The translations under genes and the position numbers were made by a program. From the NCBI RefSeq assembly GCF_009754945.1, contig NZ_WPIN01000004.1, positions 186,001 to 250,000 on the forward strand: DNA of 64,000 nt. Reading direction: 5' to 3'. Shown here piece by piece: positions 53,180-63,101 of this stretch (position 1 is the first letter of the stretch; the number at the start of each line of letters is the position of its first letter). The notes under the pieces are model-generated. The model worked only from the letters and a program-made list of their open reading frames with translations, ran no database searches and had not been told where the DNA came from. The DNA comes from Spirosoma arboris (lineage in GTDB: Bacteria; Bacteroidota; Bacteroidia; Cytophagales; Spirosomataceae).

Positions 53180-54275
53180 GTTTCCCGTCCGAAATAGTCT
53201 TGATCATGGCCTCCACATTGGTTTTATTCTGTGCGTCGGGTGCCTGAGCTAACGCAGCCTGCAAATAAGGCAGAGCATCTTTGGGTTTACCAGTGGCCAA
53301 TAGTGCCCGACTCATCCCCATGTTTGTGGTAAACTGATTTGGGTTTTTATCGTAGTTGGTTTTAAAAACGGCGTAGGCCTCCTGATTGCGTTTCTGATTG
53401 AGCAGACTGCGACCGTATTGATGTAATTCGTTCATGTTGCCCATTGGCATGGCTTCCGTCATCAACGCCGTGGCTTCATCAGGTTTATGGAGCGCAGTCA
53501 GGATAGCCGCTTTTGTACTCAGTGTTTGGAAATTCTTCTGACCGACATAGCGTGCATTGATGGCCTGATCCGCCCAAATCAGCCCCTGTTTGAGATCGTG
53601 ATTGGTTTCCAGACAGTAGGTTGCGGCCTGCACGAGCGACTGCCATGTAAAGCCCGGTTTCGAGAGCAATTCCCGTCGAAATGAAGCCATTTGTTGACCA
53701 ACTACGTCAACGCTTACTGTGAACGGAATCATCCGTTTTTCCCACGTTAGAGCGACTGCTGCCGAGCTATCGGTTTGGTTAACAAATGAATAAGTTAGCA
53801 ACTCTACCGATTTGTCGAGCGGTTGATTTTTCACGGTCACACGCAACACATCCATAGCTGGGTCGTAGTAAAAACTGCCCCACGAGACAACGATTTTTGA
53901 AAAAATAACCGTTGTCTCCTGTTCACCAAGATTCATAAACAGCCCATACGTACCCGCAGCTAACGGCTTACCTTCGATCCGCACATCATCCGAAAAAGTA
54001 ATGTTAGTTGTTTCATTGGCACCCGCTCGCCAGGGAGCGGGTTGCCCTGGCCCGTAACCCTGGTCCTGAAAGCCATAGTGTGCAATGGGTGTGCCCCATA
54101 TTTTACCTTCGCGACCTTTCACGCCCGGCCGATCATAATGAACTGTAACCGTTGTGAGGCCAATTTGCTCCGAGACCGATGCTTTTTTATTTCCACCACT
54201 CGGAGCCGTAGTCAATTGCGCATGGCTTAAAATGGAGCTAAATAGCAGGCCGATGAAAATGACGAAATTGCGCAT
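53175..54275 (-). CDS. Exported DUF2911 protein with TPR tail
   Basis: The 366-residue protein has a signal peptide (cleavage near SHAQ). The DUF2911 domain (about 25-170) shows VHYDRPGVKGREGKIWG, WRAGANETTNITFSDDV and PLAAGTYGLFM. The C-terminal half (about 215-360) is helical with tetratricopeptide-like pairs (LQAALAQAPDAQN; EAYAVFKTNYDKNPNQF). DUF2911 function is unknown; the TPR tail suggests a protein-interaction role in the periplasm. It is embedded between permeases and shares a repeat with the Perm4 leader. Confidence 0.87.
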   Translation of the reverse strand: MRNFVIFIGLLFSSILSHAQLTTAPSGGNKKASVSEQIGLTTVTVHYDRPGVKGREGKIWGTPIAHYGFQDQGYGPGQPAPWRAGANETTNITFSDDVRIEGKPLAAGTYGLFMNLGEQETTVIFSKIVVSWGSFYYDPAMDVLRVTVKNQPLDKSVELLTYSFVNQTDSSAAVALTWEKRMIPFTVSVDVVGQQMASFRRELLSKPGFTWQSLVQAATYCLETNHDLKQGLIWADQAINARYVGQKNFQTLSTKAAILTALHKPDEATALMTEAMPMGNMNELHQYGRSLLNQKRNQEAYAVFKTNYDKNPNQFTTNMGMSRALLATGKPKDALPYLQAALAQAPDAQNKTNVEAMIKTISDGKL

Positions 54276-54377
54276 GGCTTTTATGGGGAGCAGGCTACTA
54301 CTAAATTACCCCAAATGTTGTACCGAAAAGATAACGGGCTTATTGTTAGTAAATTAGATCCGGACTTTGGTGCGTGA

Positions 54378-54467
54378 CTGTCCGAAATTGGACAGGAAGC
54401 GTACAGCTACGGACACGCGTTCAGTACGCACGTTCTCACCAGGCGAGGCCAATCTAGAACGTGCGTC
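54378..54467. promoter_or_regulatory. Two dyads in the leader of the GH43-like gene
   Basis: CTGTCC-N6-GGACAG at 54378-54395 is a compact operator-like palindrome. ACGCACGTTCT (54427-54437) pairs with AGAACGTGCGT (54457-54467), perfect 11-bp arms around 19 nt. Both lie in the 220-bp spacer between the divergent DUF2911 and GH43-like genes. Confidence 0.5.
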
Positions 54468-54495
54468 GAAAGACAAACCACTATCTTTACAATCT

Positions 54496-55512
54496 ATGAA
54501 AACCGCACTCAACAGTCTCTTTTTTCTAACCCTTTTTAGCGGGCTACTCGTAGCGCAGCCCAGGAAACAACCTACTAAAAATTCTATTGAACAGGCCGGT
54601 TTGTGGAAAGACACCGATGGCCATTTTATCAATGCGCATGGTGGCGGTATGCTGGTTCACAAGGGAACGTATTACTGGTTTGGCGAAATCAAAAAAGGAA
54701 AAACCTGGCTCGTTCCCAACCAGAACTGGGAGTGTTACCGTGTACCCGCTGGGGGTATTTCCTGCTATTCATCGAAAGATCTGAAAGCCTGGAAATACGA
54801 AGGAGTCGTGCTGTCAGCAACGACAACTAATCGCCAGAATGATCTGGATACCAGCCAAGTCATCGAGCGCCCAAAGGTGATTTACAACCAGAAAACAGGC
54901 CAGTTTGTGCTATGGATGCACATTGACCATAAGGATTATAGCTATGCGCACGCAGGCGTAGCAGTAAGTGATAAACCGACCGGCCCGTTTCGCTATCTGG
55001 GCAGTATGAAGCCCAACGGCCATGATTCACGGGATATGACCGTTTTTCAGGACGATGACGGAAAAGCGTATCTGGTTCACGCATCCGAAAATAACAATAC
55101 GATGCATATCGATCTGTTATCAGACGATTACCTGAAACCAACCAATCGTTATATCCGCATTCTGGAAAATAAACGGCGTGAAGCTCCAGCCTTGTTTAAA
55201 CAGGAAGGAAAGTACTACTTAATCACCTCCGATTGTACAGGCTGGAGCCCTAATCCGGCGTCGGTTGCTGTTGCCGATTCGCCGTTGGGGAAGTGGACGA
55301 CACAGGAGAACCCCTGCGTTGGCCCCAATGCTGAAACGACATATCAATCGCAGAGCACATATGTTGTTCCGCTTGATGCCAGGCGGGGCAAGTTCCTGTT
55401 CATGGCCGACAGATGGACTAAAACCAACCTTCCAGATTCGCGATACGTGTGGTTACCGTTGGAGGTTAAAGCCGGGAAGGTAGCCATACAATGGCAGAAG
55501 GAAAGGCCTTAG
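54496..55512 (+). CDS. Exported GH43-like glycosidase, possible exo-beta-1,3-galactanase type
   Basis: The 338-residue protein has a signal peptide (MKTALNSLFFLTLFSGLLVAQ). The five-bladed propeller pattern is clear: INAHGGGMLVHKGTYYWFGE, ISCYSSKDLKAWKYEG, ERPKVIYNQKTGQFVLWMH, SRDMTVFQDDDGKAYLVHAS and REAPALFKQEGKYYLITS. The NAHGG opening and SRDMTVFQDDDG block recall the galactan 1,3-beta-galactosidase subgroup of GH43. It is the only plus-strand gene inside the permease array and is distant from the xylan cluster. An upstream extension to 54367 would lose the signal peptide, so ATG 54496 is chosen. Confidence 0.82.
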   Translation: MKTALNSLFFLTLFSGLLVAQPRKQPTKNSIEQAGLWKDTDGHFINAHGGGMLVHKGTYYWFGEIKKGKTWLVPNQNWECYRVPAGGISCYSSKDLKAWKYEGVVLSATTTNRQNDLDTSQVIERPKVIYNQKTGQFVLWMHIDHKDYSYAHAGVAVSDKPTGPFRYLGSMKPNGHDSRDMTVFQDDDGKAYLVHASENNNTMHIDLLSDDYLKPTNRYIRILENKRREAPALFKQEGKYYLITSDCTGWSPNPASVAVADSPLGKWTTQENPCVGPNAETTYQSQSTYVVPLDARRGKFLFMADRWTKTNLPDSRYVWLPLEVKAGKVAIQWQKERP

Positions 55513-55545
55513 TAAATTGGCATGCTTTTGATGTCGTAGGCATCT

Positions 55546-55680
55546 CATGTTTATAGACCGAAATAATGGTATCCTTGGGCCAGCATGCCGAAGGTATGCA
55601 ACATGGAATCCAGTGGCATACCTTCGGCATGCGATTGATAATCAGATTAGTTTTCTATAAACATGCAATCCCTTCGGGAT
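55546..55680. repeat. Nested inverted repeats after the GH43-like gene
   Basis: An inner perfect 17-bp stem (55583-55599 / 55616-55632) lies inside an outer 12-bp stem (55546-55557 / 55654-55665). A small ATCCC/GGGAT hairpin follows. They fill the 222-bp gap between the convergent GH43-like and Perm5 genes and probably terminate both. Confidence 0.85.
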
Positions 55681-55734
55681 CAGAGTATCTATAATTCGTA
55701 TTAGGATTTGCTAAGCTCAAATTGGCGTCCCCTG

Positions 55735-58185
55735 CTACTCACTCCGTAAACTCTTCACTGGGTTCATCAAGGCAGCTTTGATGCTCTGGAAGCTCACAGT
55801 TAATAAGGCAACCAGAACGGTTAGAACACCTGCCAGTGCGAACATCCACCATTCGATGTCAATTTTGTAGGTGAATCCAGCCAGCCATTTATTCATGGCC
55901 CACCAGGCTAGTGGCGAAGCAATGACAAGCGCAACCAGCACCAGAATAACGAAGTCTTTGGACAATAGGCTAACGATACTTGACACTGATGCACCCAGCA
56001 CTTTTCGAATGCCTATTTCTTTGGTTTTCTGTTGTGTTACGAGCGATACGAGTCCGTATAAACCCAGGCAGGAAAGCAGAATGGCCAATCCGGCAAAGTA
56101 GCCAATGAGCTTGCTTAAGCGTTGTTCTCGTTCGTATAACTGCGCCAGCCGCTCATCCAGAAACTGATAGCTAAAGCCTTTTTCGGGGAAATATTTATCC
56201 CATTCCTGCTGGATGAATTTCAGCGTTTCGGCTTTGTCCTGCGCCTGAATTTTGATCGAAAACAAGGATAAACGAGGCTGGTCAACCGAAACGAGCAAGC
56301 CTTCGATGGGGTCTAGTAAAGACTGGTTGTGGAAATCTTTCAGAACACCCACAATCTTGCCGTCTTTGCCTTCCAGATTGATCGATTTGCCAATCGCTTC
56401 AGTCGGGGATTTCCAGCCGAATTGCTTTACGCCAGTTTCATTGATCAGAAACGCAGCCGTTTTATCCGTTGGGTAGGCTTCAGAAAAATCGCGACCCGCT
56501 ACAAATTTCAACCCATAGGTCTGGGCAAAATTATGGTCGACGGCAACCGTACCGATAAACAGATTGTCATCGGGCTTATGCCCTTCTGGCACCACATTCC
56601 GCCGAATAGCTCCATCGCCCATTTGCCGGTTTGCCAGTGTTACCTGTTGAATATGCGGATTGCTGAGCAGAATTTCCCGGAAGGTTCGCAGCCGCAAATA
56701 CGTACTGTCGTTTCGATTGGCGAACACATTGGTGATTTTATCATTCCGCGTATTCGCCGTGATCATGAACGTTTTGTCGAATCCCAGTGGCCGATTCTGC
56801 ATATAATCAAGCTGCTGAAACGCGACTAATGTTCCGATAATCAAGGCAATCGACGCCACAAATTGTACGCCCAGTAGCACTTGCCGAACAGCACCACCTT
56901 TGGCTTTTCCGCTAACAAAACTTCCTTTTAACGTCGCAATCGGCTGAAAGTTCGATACAAAAAAGGCTGGATAACTACCCGATAGTAAGCCCGTCAGTAA
57001 AGCCACTCCAACAAAGAGTACGAGTAGCCAACCATCTGATAACAGATAACTCAGGGTCAGACTTTTCCCTGTCAGGTTGTTCAGTACGGGTAAGAGAACG
57101 CTGATCAGGATGAGGGAGAAGAATAGAGCAACGACGCTAAGAAGCATTGACTCACCAATGAACTGCGCAATGAGTTGCTGTTTCTCGCTGCCCAATACTT
57201 TCCGAATGCCGACTTCCTTGGCTCGCTTCAATGATCGAGCTGTCGACAGATTCACGAAGTTGATGCAGGCAATGAGCAACGTCATCAGCGCAATGCCGAT
57301 GAACACGTAGAGGTACGTCATGCTGCCAGCCGGTTCGGGTGTATTCTGGGCGTTAGAGCGCAGATGAATGTCGCGCAGAGGTTCCAGCGCATACACAATG
57401 TCTTTGGCGTATTGCTTGGTCGCGTGGGTCAGTAGAAACTGTGGGAACCGAGCGTTAACCGTTTCGGCCGATTTTCCGGGGCGCAGCAACACATACGTAT
57501 AGCCATGCGAAATAACCCAGTTTTGTGCGAGATTCTGCCGAACAGCCTCACTTTCGGTGGCATACATCGTCTCGTAATTCGAGAGTAAGTCGATGTGGAC
57601 GTGCGAATTGTCGGGAAATTTATCGACCACGCCCGTTACCCGTAATGGATGCTTGCCTTCGTACAGCAGCGTTTTTCCAAGCGGATTTTCCTTGCCGAAA
57701 TATTTGGTCGCTATGTCATCGGTGATCACAACGGTGAATTTATCCTTCAGTGCCGTATGCGGATTTCCTTGCCGGAAGTGAAAGGTGAAAATGTCCAACA
57801 AAGTTGAGTCGCCGAAGAAGAAGCGTTCCTCATCGTATTTGACGTGCTGATCCGGACGAGCGTCGGCAACTTCAATCGTCGCGCTGTATCGAACAAGCCG
57901 GGCCGACGTTTCGATCTCTGAAAAATTAGCAGGCAACAAGGGTGCGGCTGGTGGTGGCGTTAAAGCCAGTGGCTGTTCAAGACCCGCGAATTTGGGCAGG
58001 TAGGTCACGCGATAAATGCGGTCGTATTTCTGCTGGAACGTATCATAGCTGAGTTCGTGCCGGACAAACAGCAGAATGAGAAAACAGCACGTCAGCCCAA
58101 CGGTCAGGCCAACGATGTTAATCAGCGAAAACCCTTTTTGCCGAAGCAGGTTTCGATAGGCGATTTTGAGGTAGTTGAGGAGCAT
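55735..58185 (-). CDS. MacB/FtsX-type ABC permease (Perm5)
   Basis: The 816-residue double-unit permease starts MLLNYLKIAYRNLLRQKGFS and is the longest in the array. Coupling motifs are AKEVGIRKVLGSEKQQL and TKEIGIRKVLGASVSSIVSLLSKD, with Ile where most copies have Val. The segment after the last coupling helix reads FVILVLVALVIAS, diverging from the FLKLV of the others. It is followed after only 10 bp by Perm6 upstream, so the two are almost certainly one transcript and could form a heteromeric pair. Confidence 0.93.
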   Translation of the reverse strand: MLLNYLKIAYRNLLRQKGFSLINIVGLTVGLTCCFLILLFVRHELSYDTFQQKYDRIYRVTYLPKFAGLEQPLALTPPPAAPLLPANFSEIETSARLVRYSATIEVADARPDQHVKYDEERFFFGDSTLLDIFTFHFRQGNPHTALKDKFTVVITDDIATKYFGKENPLGKTLLYEGKHPLRVTGVVDKFPDNSHVHIDLLSNYETMYATESEAVRQNLAQNWVISHGYTYVLLRPGKSAETVNARFPQFLLTHATKQYAKDIVYALEPLRDIHLRSNAQNTPEPAGSMTYLYVFIGIALMTLLIACINFVNLSTARSLKRAKEVGIRKVLGSEKQQLIAQFIGESMLLSVVALFFSLILISVLLPVLNNLTGKSLTLSYLLSDGWLLVLFVGVALLTGLLSGSYPAFFVSNFQPIATLKGSFVSGKAKGGAVRQVLLGVQFVASIALIIGTLVAFQQLDYMQNRPLGFDKTFMITANTRNDKITNVFANRNDSTYLRLRTFREILLSNPHIQQVTLANRQMGDGAIRRNVVPEGHKPDDNLFIGTVAVDHNFAQTYGLKFVAGRDFSEAYPTDKTAAFLINETGVKQFGWKSPTEAIGKSINLEGKDGKIVGVLKDFHNQSLLDPIEGLLVSVDQPRLSLFSIKIQAQDKAETLKFIQQEWDKYFPEKGFSYQFLDERLAQLYEREQRLSKLIGYFAGLAILLSCLGLYGLVSLVTQQKTKEIGIRKVLGASVSSIVSLLSKDFVILVLVALVIASPLAWWAMNKWLAGFTYKIDIEWWMFALAGVLTVLVALLTVSFQSIKAALMNPVKSLRSE

Positions 58186-58195
58186 AGGACTGGCT

Positions 58196-60565
58196 TTAAT
58201 CGTTGTTTTTCAGGACGTTCGAAAGCTGGACATTGGCCATTTTCCAACTCTGCGTACCAACGGCGATGGCTGCCGTGATGAAAACGACCGTATTGGCTAG
58301 CAGGAACCACCCAATACCCGGTTGGAAAGAACCCGTAAATTCCTGCGTATTCTGAAGCAGTACCTTGATACCCAGAAAGCAAAGCACATTAGCGAGAAGT
58401 CCGGCAATCGACAGTAAAAGCAGGAATTCGCGGTTGACCAGCAAAACGATCTGAGTAATAGTCGCCCCCAGCATTTTTCGCACGCCCACTTCTTTCATAC
58501 GTCGGGAAAAATGCTGAGCCGCTAAGCCATACAGGCCCAGGCAGGCAATCAACAACGCCAGTCCAGCCAGATAGCCAAATCCGTTGGAAAGATTCTGGAA
58601 CGTAGTGTCGAACCCATCGAAGACATCTTTCTGGTAAAAATGAGAGGCCGTCGTATTGGGGAATTTAGCCTGCCAGATACGTTCCAGATTGGCTACTACT
58701 TTGGGACCGCTACCCGGATCGAATCGGGCTACTAGGTAGCTGAACATGGGCTGTTCGGCAGCGAAAAAAATGACCGGACGTGCCGCACCAGAACCCATTA
58801 GTTTGAAATCCTTAACGACGCCGGCAATTGTAACCAGCTTTTTATCCACCCGAATCGACTTCCCAACGGCAGCCACTTTCCAGTGATGCTTCTGCACAAA
58901 TGATTCATTGACAATGACCGACTCGGCATTTTCGGTAGTGCGGTTACTATTGAAAAAATGACCCGATGCCAGTTCCAGCCCCATTGCGTCAAAATAATCG
59001 GGACCAACATTATACTGAAGCACGTTTTCCTGAACGTCGCCAATGTGGATGGTTGCCCGGCCTACAGACTCCCCGACGTGGTTTTCGGCACCGGCAATCG
59101 TCCTGACCGACGGGTTTCTGGCTAACTCATTCCTGACGATAGTAAACTGGGTACTATCGGTTAAGCGCAGAACCAGCGTTTGGTCGGGATTATAGCCCCA
59201 GTCGAGTTTTTTCCATTGTACGCCTGCACTCGTGAGCACAACGCCCAGAATAACCGACATAAAGGCCAGCACAAATTGCGCAACCAAAAGCGCCCGACTA
59301 AAAGTGTTCTTCGTGCCAAATTTCAGTTTCCCGGCCAGGACGGCAATAGGCCTAAAAGCAGAGACATACAACGCCGGATAAGCGCCCGACGCGATGGCCG
59401 TAAACGCTAACAGCCCAACCAGAAAACCCCACAAAGGCATGTTCTGACCAAAGGAGAGCGATATGCTCATGACCATCAAGTCGTTAAACAGGGGAACCAG
59501 AAAAACGGCAGTGATGAATAATGCCAGCAATAGCGCTACAAAGCATAGTAATAGATTTTCGATCATGAACTGGGCGATCAATTGCTGACGCGTGCCACCC
59601 ATCACCTTACGCACACCAATTTCTTTTAGTCGCTGAGTTGCGGCTCCCAGGGAGATGTTGACGTAGTTGAAACACGACAAACCCATCATGATCAGGGCAA
59701 TGGCCGAGAACAGAATCGTCGTGATTGGGTGATTGGCTTCGGCAGGTCGGCGATTCACATCGTAGGCGTTCGGGGCCGGGTCGCGAAGGTTATCGAAGAT
59801 GAACGATTTGATAGGATTCTCGCTATTCTTTGAATTATAGAGCGAGACATATCGCCCCATCTGCCCAGCCAGCGATTTTACATCGGTTTTCTCCCGAAGC
59901 TCAATGAAAACGCCGTAGATGTGGGAAGTCCAATCCTGATTCTTAAGCGACGCATGAACGGGATGATAGCCAGTCAGCAGGTCGAAGGCAAAGCCGGTAT
60001 TGTTCGGAAACTTCTCGGCAACCCCTTGAACGATAAACTGTTTGTGTTCCCGTTCGCCTGTTACGATGGACAAAGGTTGCCCGATTGGAATCTGATTCGG
60101 GAAGTACTTCTCCGCCATTTCGCTGCTCAGGATAATGGCATTCGGATCGGTCAGCGCGGTAGGGTTTCCGTATTTCAGTGGAAAGGTAAAGAGCTGAAAA
60201 AAGTTGGTGTCCGCATAGCTGATGATTTCGTCGAACAGATTCTCTTTGCGAACGACCTGAACACCTTCCCGTTGGACACGAACCGCTCGTTTCACCTGAG
60301 GAAAATCGGCAGCTAAGGCAGCTGCGATGGGGGCCGGAGCATTGCCGTACACCTGCGTTTCCTTGTTGACTTCCATTGTGTATTCCACCATGAAAATCCG
60401 GTCGCCGTTGGCGTGGAAATTATCTAGCGTCCAGAAGTTTTTCAGAATTAAAAAAACGGCGATGCTGCACGCAACAGCAATGGACAACCCAACAATATTG
60501 ATAAACGACGTTACACGGTTGGTTATCAGGTTGCGATAGGCGAGAATGACGTAGTTTTTTAGCAT
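58196..60565 (-). CDS. MacB/FtsX-type ABC permease, divergent member (Perm6)
   Basis: The 789-residue permease has the same eight-helix double-unit layout but is clearly the outlier of the array. It starts MLKNYVILAYRNLITNRVTS, its second coupling motif is MKEVGVRKMLGATITQIVLL, and its C-terminus ends LSNVLKNND, without the WWMFALAG and SLRSE sequence shared by all other copies. The first coupling motif is LKEIGVRKVMGGTRQQL. It either entered the array from another subfamily or escaped the process that keeps the other 3' ends alike. Its start overlaps none of the neighbours. Confidence 0.92.
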   Translation of the reverse strand: MLKNYVILAYRNLITNRVTSFINIVGLSIAVACSIAVFLILKNFWTLDNFHANGDRIFMVEYTMEVNKETQVYGNAPAPIAAALAADFPQVKRAVRVQREGVQVVRKENLFDEIISYADTNFFQLFTFPLKYGNPTALTDPNAIILSSEMAEKYFPNQIPIGQPLSIVTGEREHKQFIVQGVAEKFPNNTGFAFDLLTGYHPVHASLKNQDWTSHIYGVFIELREKTDVKSLAGQMGRYVSLYNSKNSENPIKSFIFDNLRDPAPNAYDVNRRPAEANHPITTILFSAIALIMMGLSCFNYVNISLGAATQRLKEIGVRKVMGGTRQQLIAQFMIENLLLCFVALLLALFITAVFLVPLFNDLMVMSISLSFGQNMPLWGFLVGLLAFTAIASGAYPALYVSAFRPIAVLAGKLKFGTKNTFSRALLVAQFVLAFMSVILGVVLTSAGVQWKKLDWGYNPDQTLVLRLTDSTQFTIVRNELARNPSVRTIAGAENHVGESVGRATIHIGDVQENVLQYNVGPDYFDAMGLELASGHFFNSNRTTENAESVIVNESFVQKHHWKVAAVGKSIRVDKKLVTIAGVVKDFKLMGSGAARPVIFFAAEQPMFSYLVARFDPGSGPKVVANLERIWQAKFPNTTASHFYQKDVFDGFDTTFQNLSNGFGYLAGLALLIACLGLYGLAAQHFSRRMKEVGVRKMLGATITQIVLLVNREFLLLLSIAGLLANVLCFLGIKVLLQNTQEFTGSFQPGIGWFLLANTVVFITAAIAVGTQSWKMANVQLSNVLKNND

Positions 60566-60570
60566 ACTGG

Positions 60571-60657
60571 TAATGCCGACCGTCCCGGTCGGGTGTTAAA
60601 TTGTTCACTTGACACATCCGGCCGGAGCGGTCGCCGGGCCGCCAAAGCGGTGCTGCA
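60571..60657. repeat. CCGACC/GGTCGG repeat, copy 2
   Basis: CCGACC-N5-GGTCGG at 60576-60592 is followed by a G/C-rich tail (CCGGAGCGGTCGCCGGGCCG region) resembling copy 3. It fills the gap between the Perm6 start and the Perm7 stop. Confidence 0.8.
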
Positions 60658-60659
60658 TA

Positions 60660-63017
60660 CTATTCACTTCGTAAACTCTTCACGGGATTCATCAACGCGG
60701 CTTTGATACTTTGAAAACTCACGGTCAATAGGGCAATGCCAACCGCCAGCAAACCTGCTAGAACAAACATCCACCATTCGATGTCGATTTTATAGGCGAA
60801 ACCCTGTAACCACTGATGCATGGCGTACCAGGCAATGGGGCTGGCAACAATGATAGAAAGCAATACCGGTTTTAGGAATTCTTTCGAGAGTAGCGTCACG
60901 ATGCTGGTGATGCTGGCCCCCAATACTTTACGCACACCAATTTCTTTGGTACGTTGTTCAGTTGTGAAGGTTGCTAGTCCGAATAGTCCTAAGCAGGCAA
61001 TGAAAATGATTAGGGCCGAAAACCAGCTCAGTAGCGTTTTCGCCTTCTCTTCCCGCTGGTATTGCTGGTTGAACGACATATCCAGAAAATTGGCCTCGAA
61101 CGGGTAATTGGGAATAAGGCTTGCCCAAACTGATTGCACTACACCCACATCGGCTGGTTTGATTCGAACTAATACATTCAGCGGGGCATCGATTTGATAA
61201 TAGAGCATGATCGGCTCGATGCGATTGTGCAGGGACGCAAAATGATAATCGGCAACCACGCCAATAACGCGCTTCGCAGGCATGTCGCCACCCGACGGTT
61301 TAATGATACGTCCCACGGCATTGGTCTGCTTCCAGCCCATCCATTTGACGAAACTTTCATTGACGATCACCTCCCGATTTTTGTCGGACGGAATAGCTGA
61401 ATCGAAATTCTGTCCAGCCACTAGTTTGATTTTCAGTAGATTTAGGTAAACGTCATCTATGCGGGCGAAAAAGACCAGCCGTTCGGCTTTTTGACCGGAC
61501 GTTTCCTTCAGGATATTGGCCTTCCCGTCATAGGTAATCGGATTCAGTCCCAATGAAACAGCTTCAACCCGACTGTCTTTTGCCAACGCCGTTTTCAAGA
61601 CCTGCATTTTCTGACGAATAGATTCATCACCCGGTACATTCACGACAAGCACCTGTTCTTTTGTGAATCCCGGATCTTTGCTCTGGAGGTAATTCGTTTG
61701 CCGACTCACCACCAACGTACCGACAATTAGGGCAATTGACACCGCGAATTGAAATACGACGAGTGTCTTCCGGACGTATTGCCTGCCTATGGGACTGTAT
61801 TGATTTTTCTGCACCAGTGAACCTTGGCTACCCGACAGAAAAAGGGCCGGATACAATCCCGCTAACAACCCAACGAGCACGACCATACCCACGACAGCAA
61901 TCACAAACGACCAGCCGGGAAACGTCAGGGGTATGGCCGTCAATTGCTCGAATAGGGGTCGAATCGCCGACATGATGAATAGGGAAGCACCAGCGCTAAT
62001 GCTGATTATCAGCAAGGCTTCTCCCAGAAATTGACCAATTAATTGACTCCGGCCTGCACCAACTACTTTCCGTACACCCACTTCTTTCTGCCGTTTCGTT
62101 GATTGCGCTACGTACATATTGACGTAGTTGATACAGGCTACGAGCAGAATAAACGCAGCCACGATAGCAAAAATGGTTAGATACGTCCGGCTACCTTTGG
62201 GCGTATCATCGAACAACCCGTCAATAAAATGCAGGCTGGTCAATGCCTGTATCTGGTGTTCAATTTTAAAGTCGTAGCCTAGCGCCTTGATGCGGGGTAT
62301 AACCTGCGTTTGGTCGAATTGAGCAAGCTTCTTGCCAAACGCTTCTGCCTTTGCCTGATCTTGTAAGAGCAAATAAGTGAAACAGGACGTGTCTACGACG
62401 TCTTCGGCAGTAGGTTTTGCATCAGTCCAGGTTAGCAACGCGTTGAATTTCAGGTCTGTATTCGCCGGAAGGTTCTGTAGAACACCTGTGACGAGGTAGG
62501 TCTGGTTGTTGATCTTCAGAATTTTGCCCATCGGATCAGCGCTTCCGAAGTATTTCTGAGCCAGTTTCTGTGTGAGTACAATGCTATTCGGCTTGTCTAA
62601 AGCAGCCTTACTACCAGAAATCAACCGATAAGAAAATACGGAAAAGATGCTTTTGTCGACCTGATAAATATCCCCCTCGTTTATGAGCTTAGGCCCACTT
62701 CGAATGGTGGCAATGGGCAGGGATTTAAACCGAACGGTTTCGGTTATCTCGGGATAGGTTTGCCGAAGACGCGGACCAACGTCATAACCAGACACTGCCA
62801 GCCCATCATCTGACTCTGCCGTTTTCAATCGGGTGATGACTCGGTAAATAGAATCAGCCCGTTCGTGAAACCGGTCGAAACTAAATTCATTCCAGACGTA
62901 CAGCGTAATCAGCAGACAACAGGCCATACTGACTGACAGCCCAATGATATTGATCAGGCTATACAGTCGATTGGCCAGTAGCGTACGCAGCGCAATTTTG
63001 AAATAGTTTCGTAGCAT
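60660..63017 (-). CDS. MacB/FtsX-type ABC permease (Perm7)
   Basis: The 785-residue double-unit permease starts MLRNYFKIALRTLLANRLYS; an in-frame ATG 14 codons earlier (63059) lies in the upstream repeat and is not preferred. Coupling motifs are QKEVGVRKVVGAGRSQL and TKEIGVRKVLGASITSIVTLLSKE. The second has Pro in FLKPV where the others have Leu. It has the typical array C-terminus with LVSVSFQ-type residues and PVKSLRSE. Confidence 0.93.
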   Translation of the reverse strand: MLRNYFKIALRTLLANRLYSLINIIGLSVSMACCLLITLYVWNEFSFDRFHERADSIYRVITRLKTAESDDGLAVSGYDVGPRLRQTYPEITETVRFKSLPIATIRSGPKLINEGDIYQVDKSIFSVFSYRLISGSKAALDKPNSIVLTQKLAQKYFGSADPMGKILKINNQTYLVTGVLQNLPANTDLKFNALLTWTDAKPTAEDVVDTSCFTYLLLQDQAKAEAFGKKLAQFDQTQVIPRIKALGYDFKIEHQIQALTSLHFIDGLFDDTPKGSRTYLTIFAIVAAFILLVACINYVNMYVAQSTKRQKEVGVRKVVGAGRSQLIGQFLGEALLIISISAGASLFIMSAIRPLFEQLTAIPLTFPGWSFVIAVVGMVVLVGLLAGLYPALFLSGSQGSLVQKNQYSPIGRQYVRKTLVVFQFAVSIALIVGTLVVSRQTNYLQSKDPGFTKEQVLVVNVPGDESIRQKMQVLKTALAKDSRVEAVSLGLNPITYDGKANILKETSGQKAERLVFFARIDDVYLNLLKIKLVAGQNFDSAIPSDKNREVIVNESFVKWMGWKQTNAVGRIIKPSGGDMPAKRVIGVVADYHFASLHNRIEPIMLYYQIDAPLNVLVRIKPADVGVVQSVWASLIPNYPFEANFLDMSFNQQYQREEKAKTLLSWFSALIIFIACLGLFGLATFTTEQRTKEIGVRKVLGASITSIVTLLSKEFLKPVLLSIIVASPIAWYAMHQWLQGFAYKIDIEWWMFVLAGLLAVGIALLTVSFQSIKAALMNPVKSLRSE

Positions 63018-63019
63018 GA

Positions 63020-63101
63020 CTGTAGTACCGACCGTCCCGGTCGGCTGGGTAAAATTCATTTCACACCCGACCGGGACGGTCGCCGGGTCGCCGGAGCGGC
63101 A
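63020..63101. repeat. CCGACC/GGTCGG repeat, copy 3
   Basis: CCGACC-GTCCC-GGTCGG (about 63028-63044) is matched by its inverted copy CCGACCGGGACGGTCG (about 63067-63082). The element therefore contains two dyads that are themselves inverted to each other. It separates the Perm7 start from the Perm8 stop. Confidence 0.85.

Noticed and set aside
60420..60617. 65-codon minus-strand frame overlapping the Perm6 start
   Set aside because: It is an alternative frame of the Perm6 N-terminus with no independent support.
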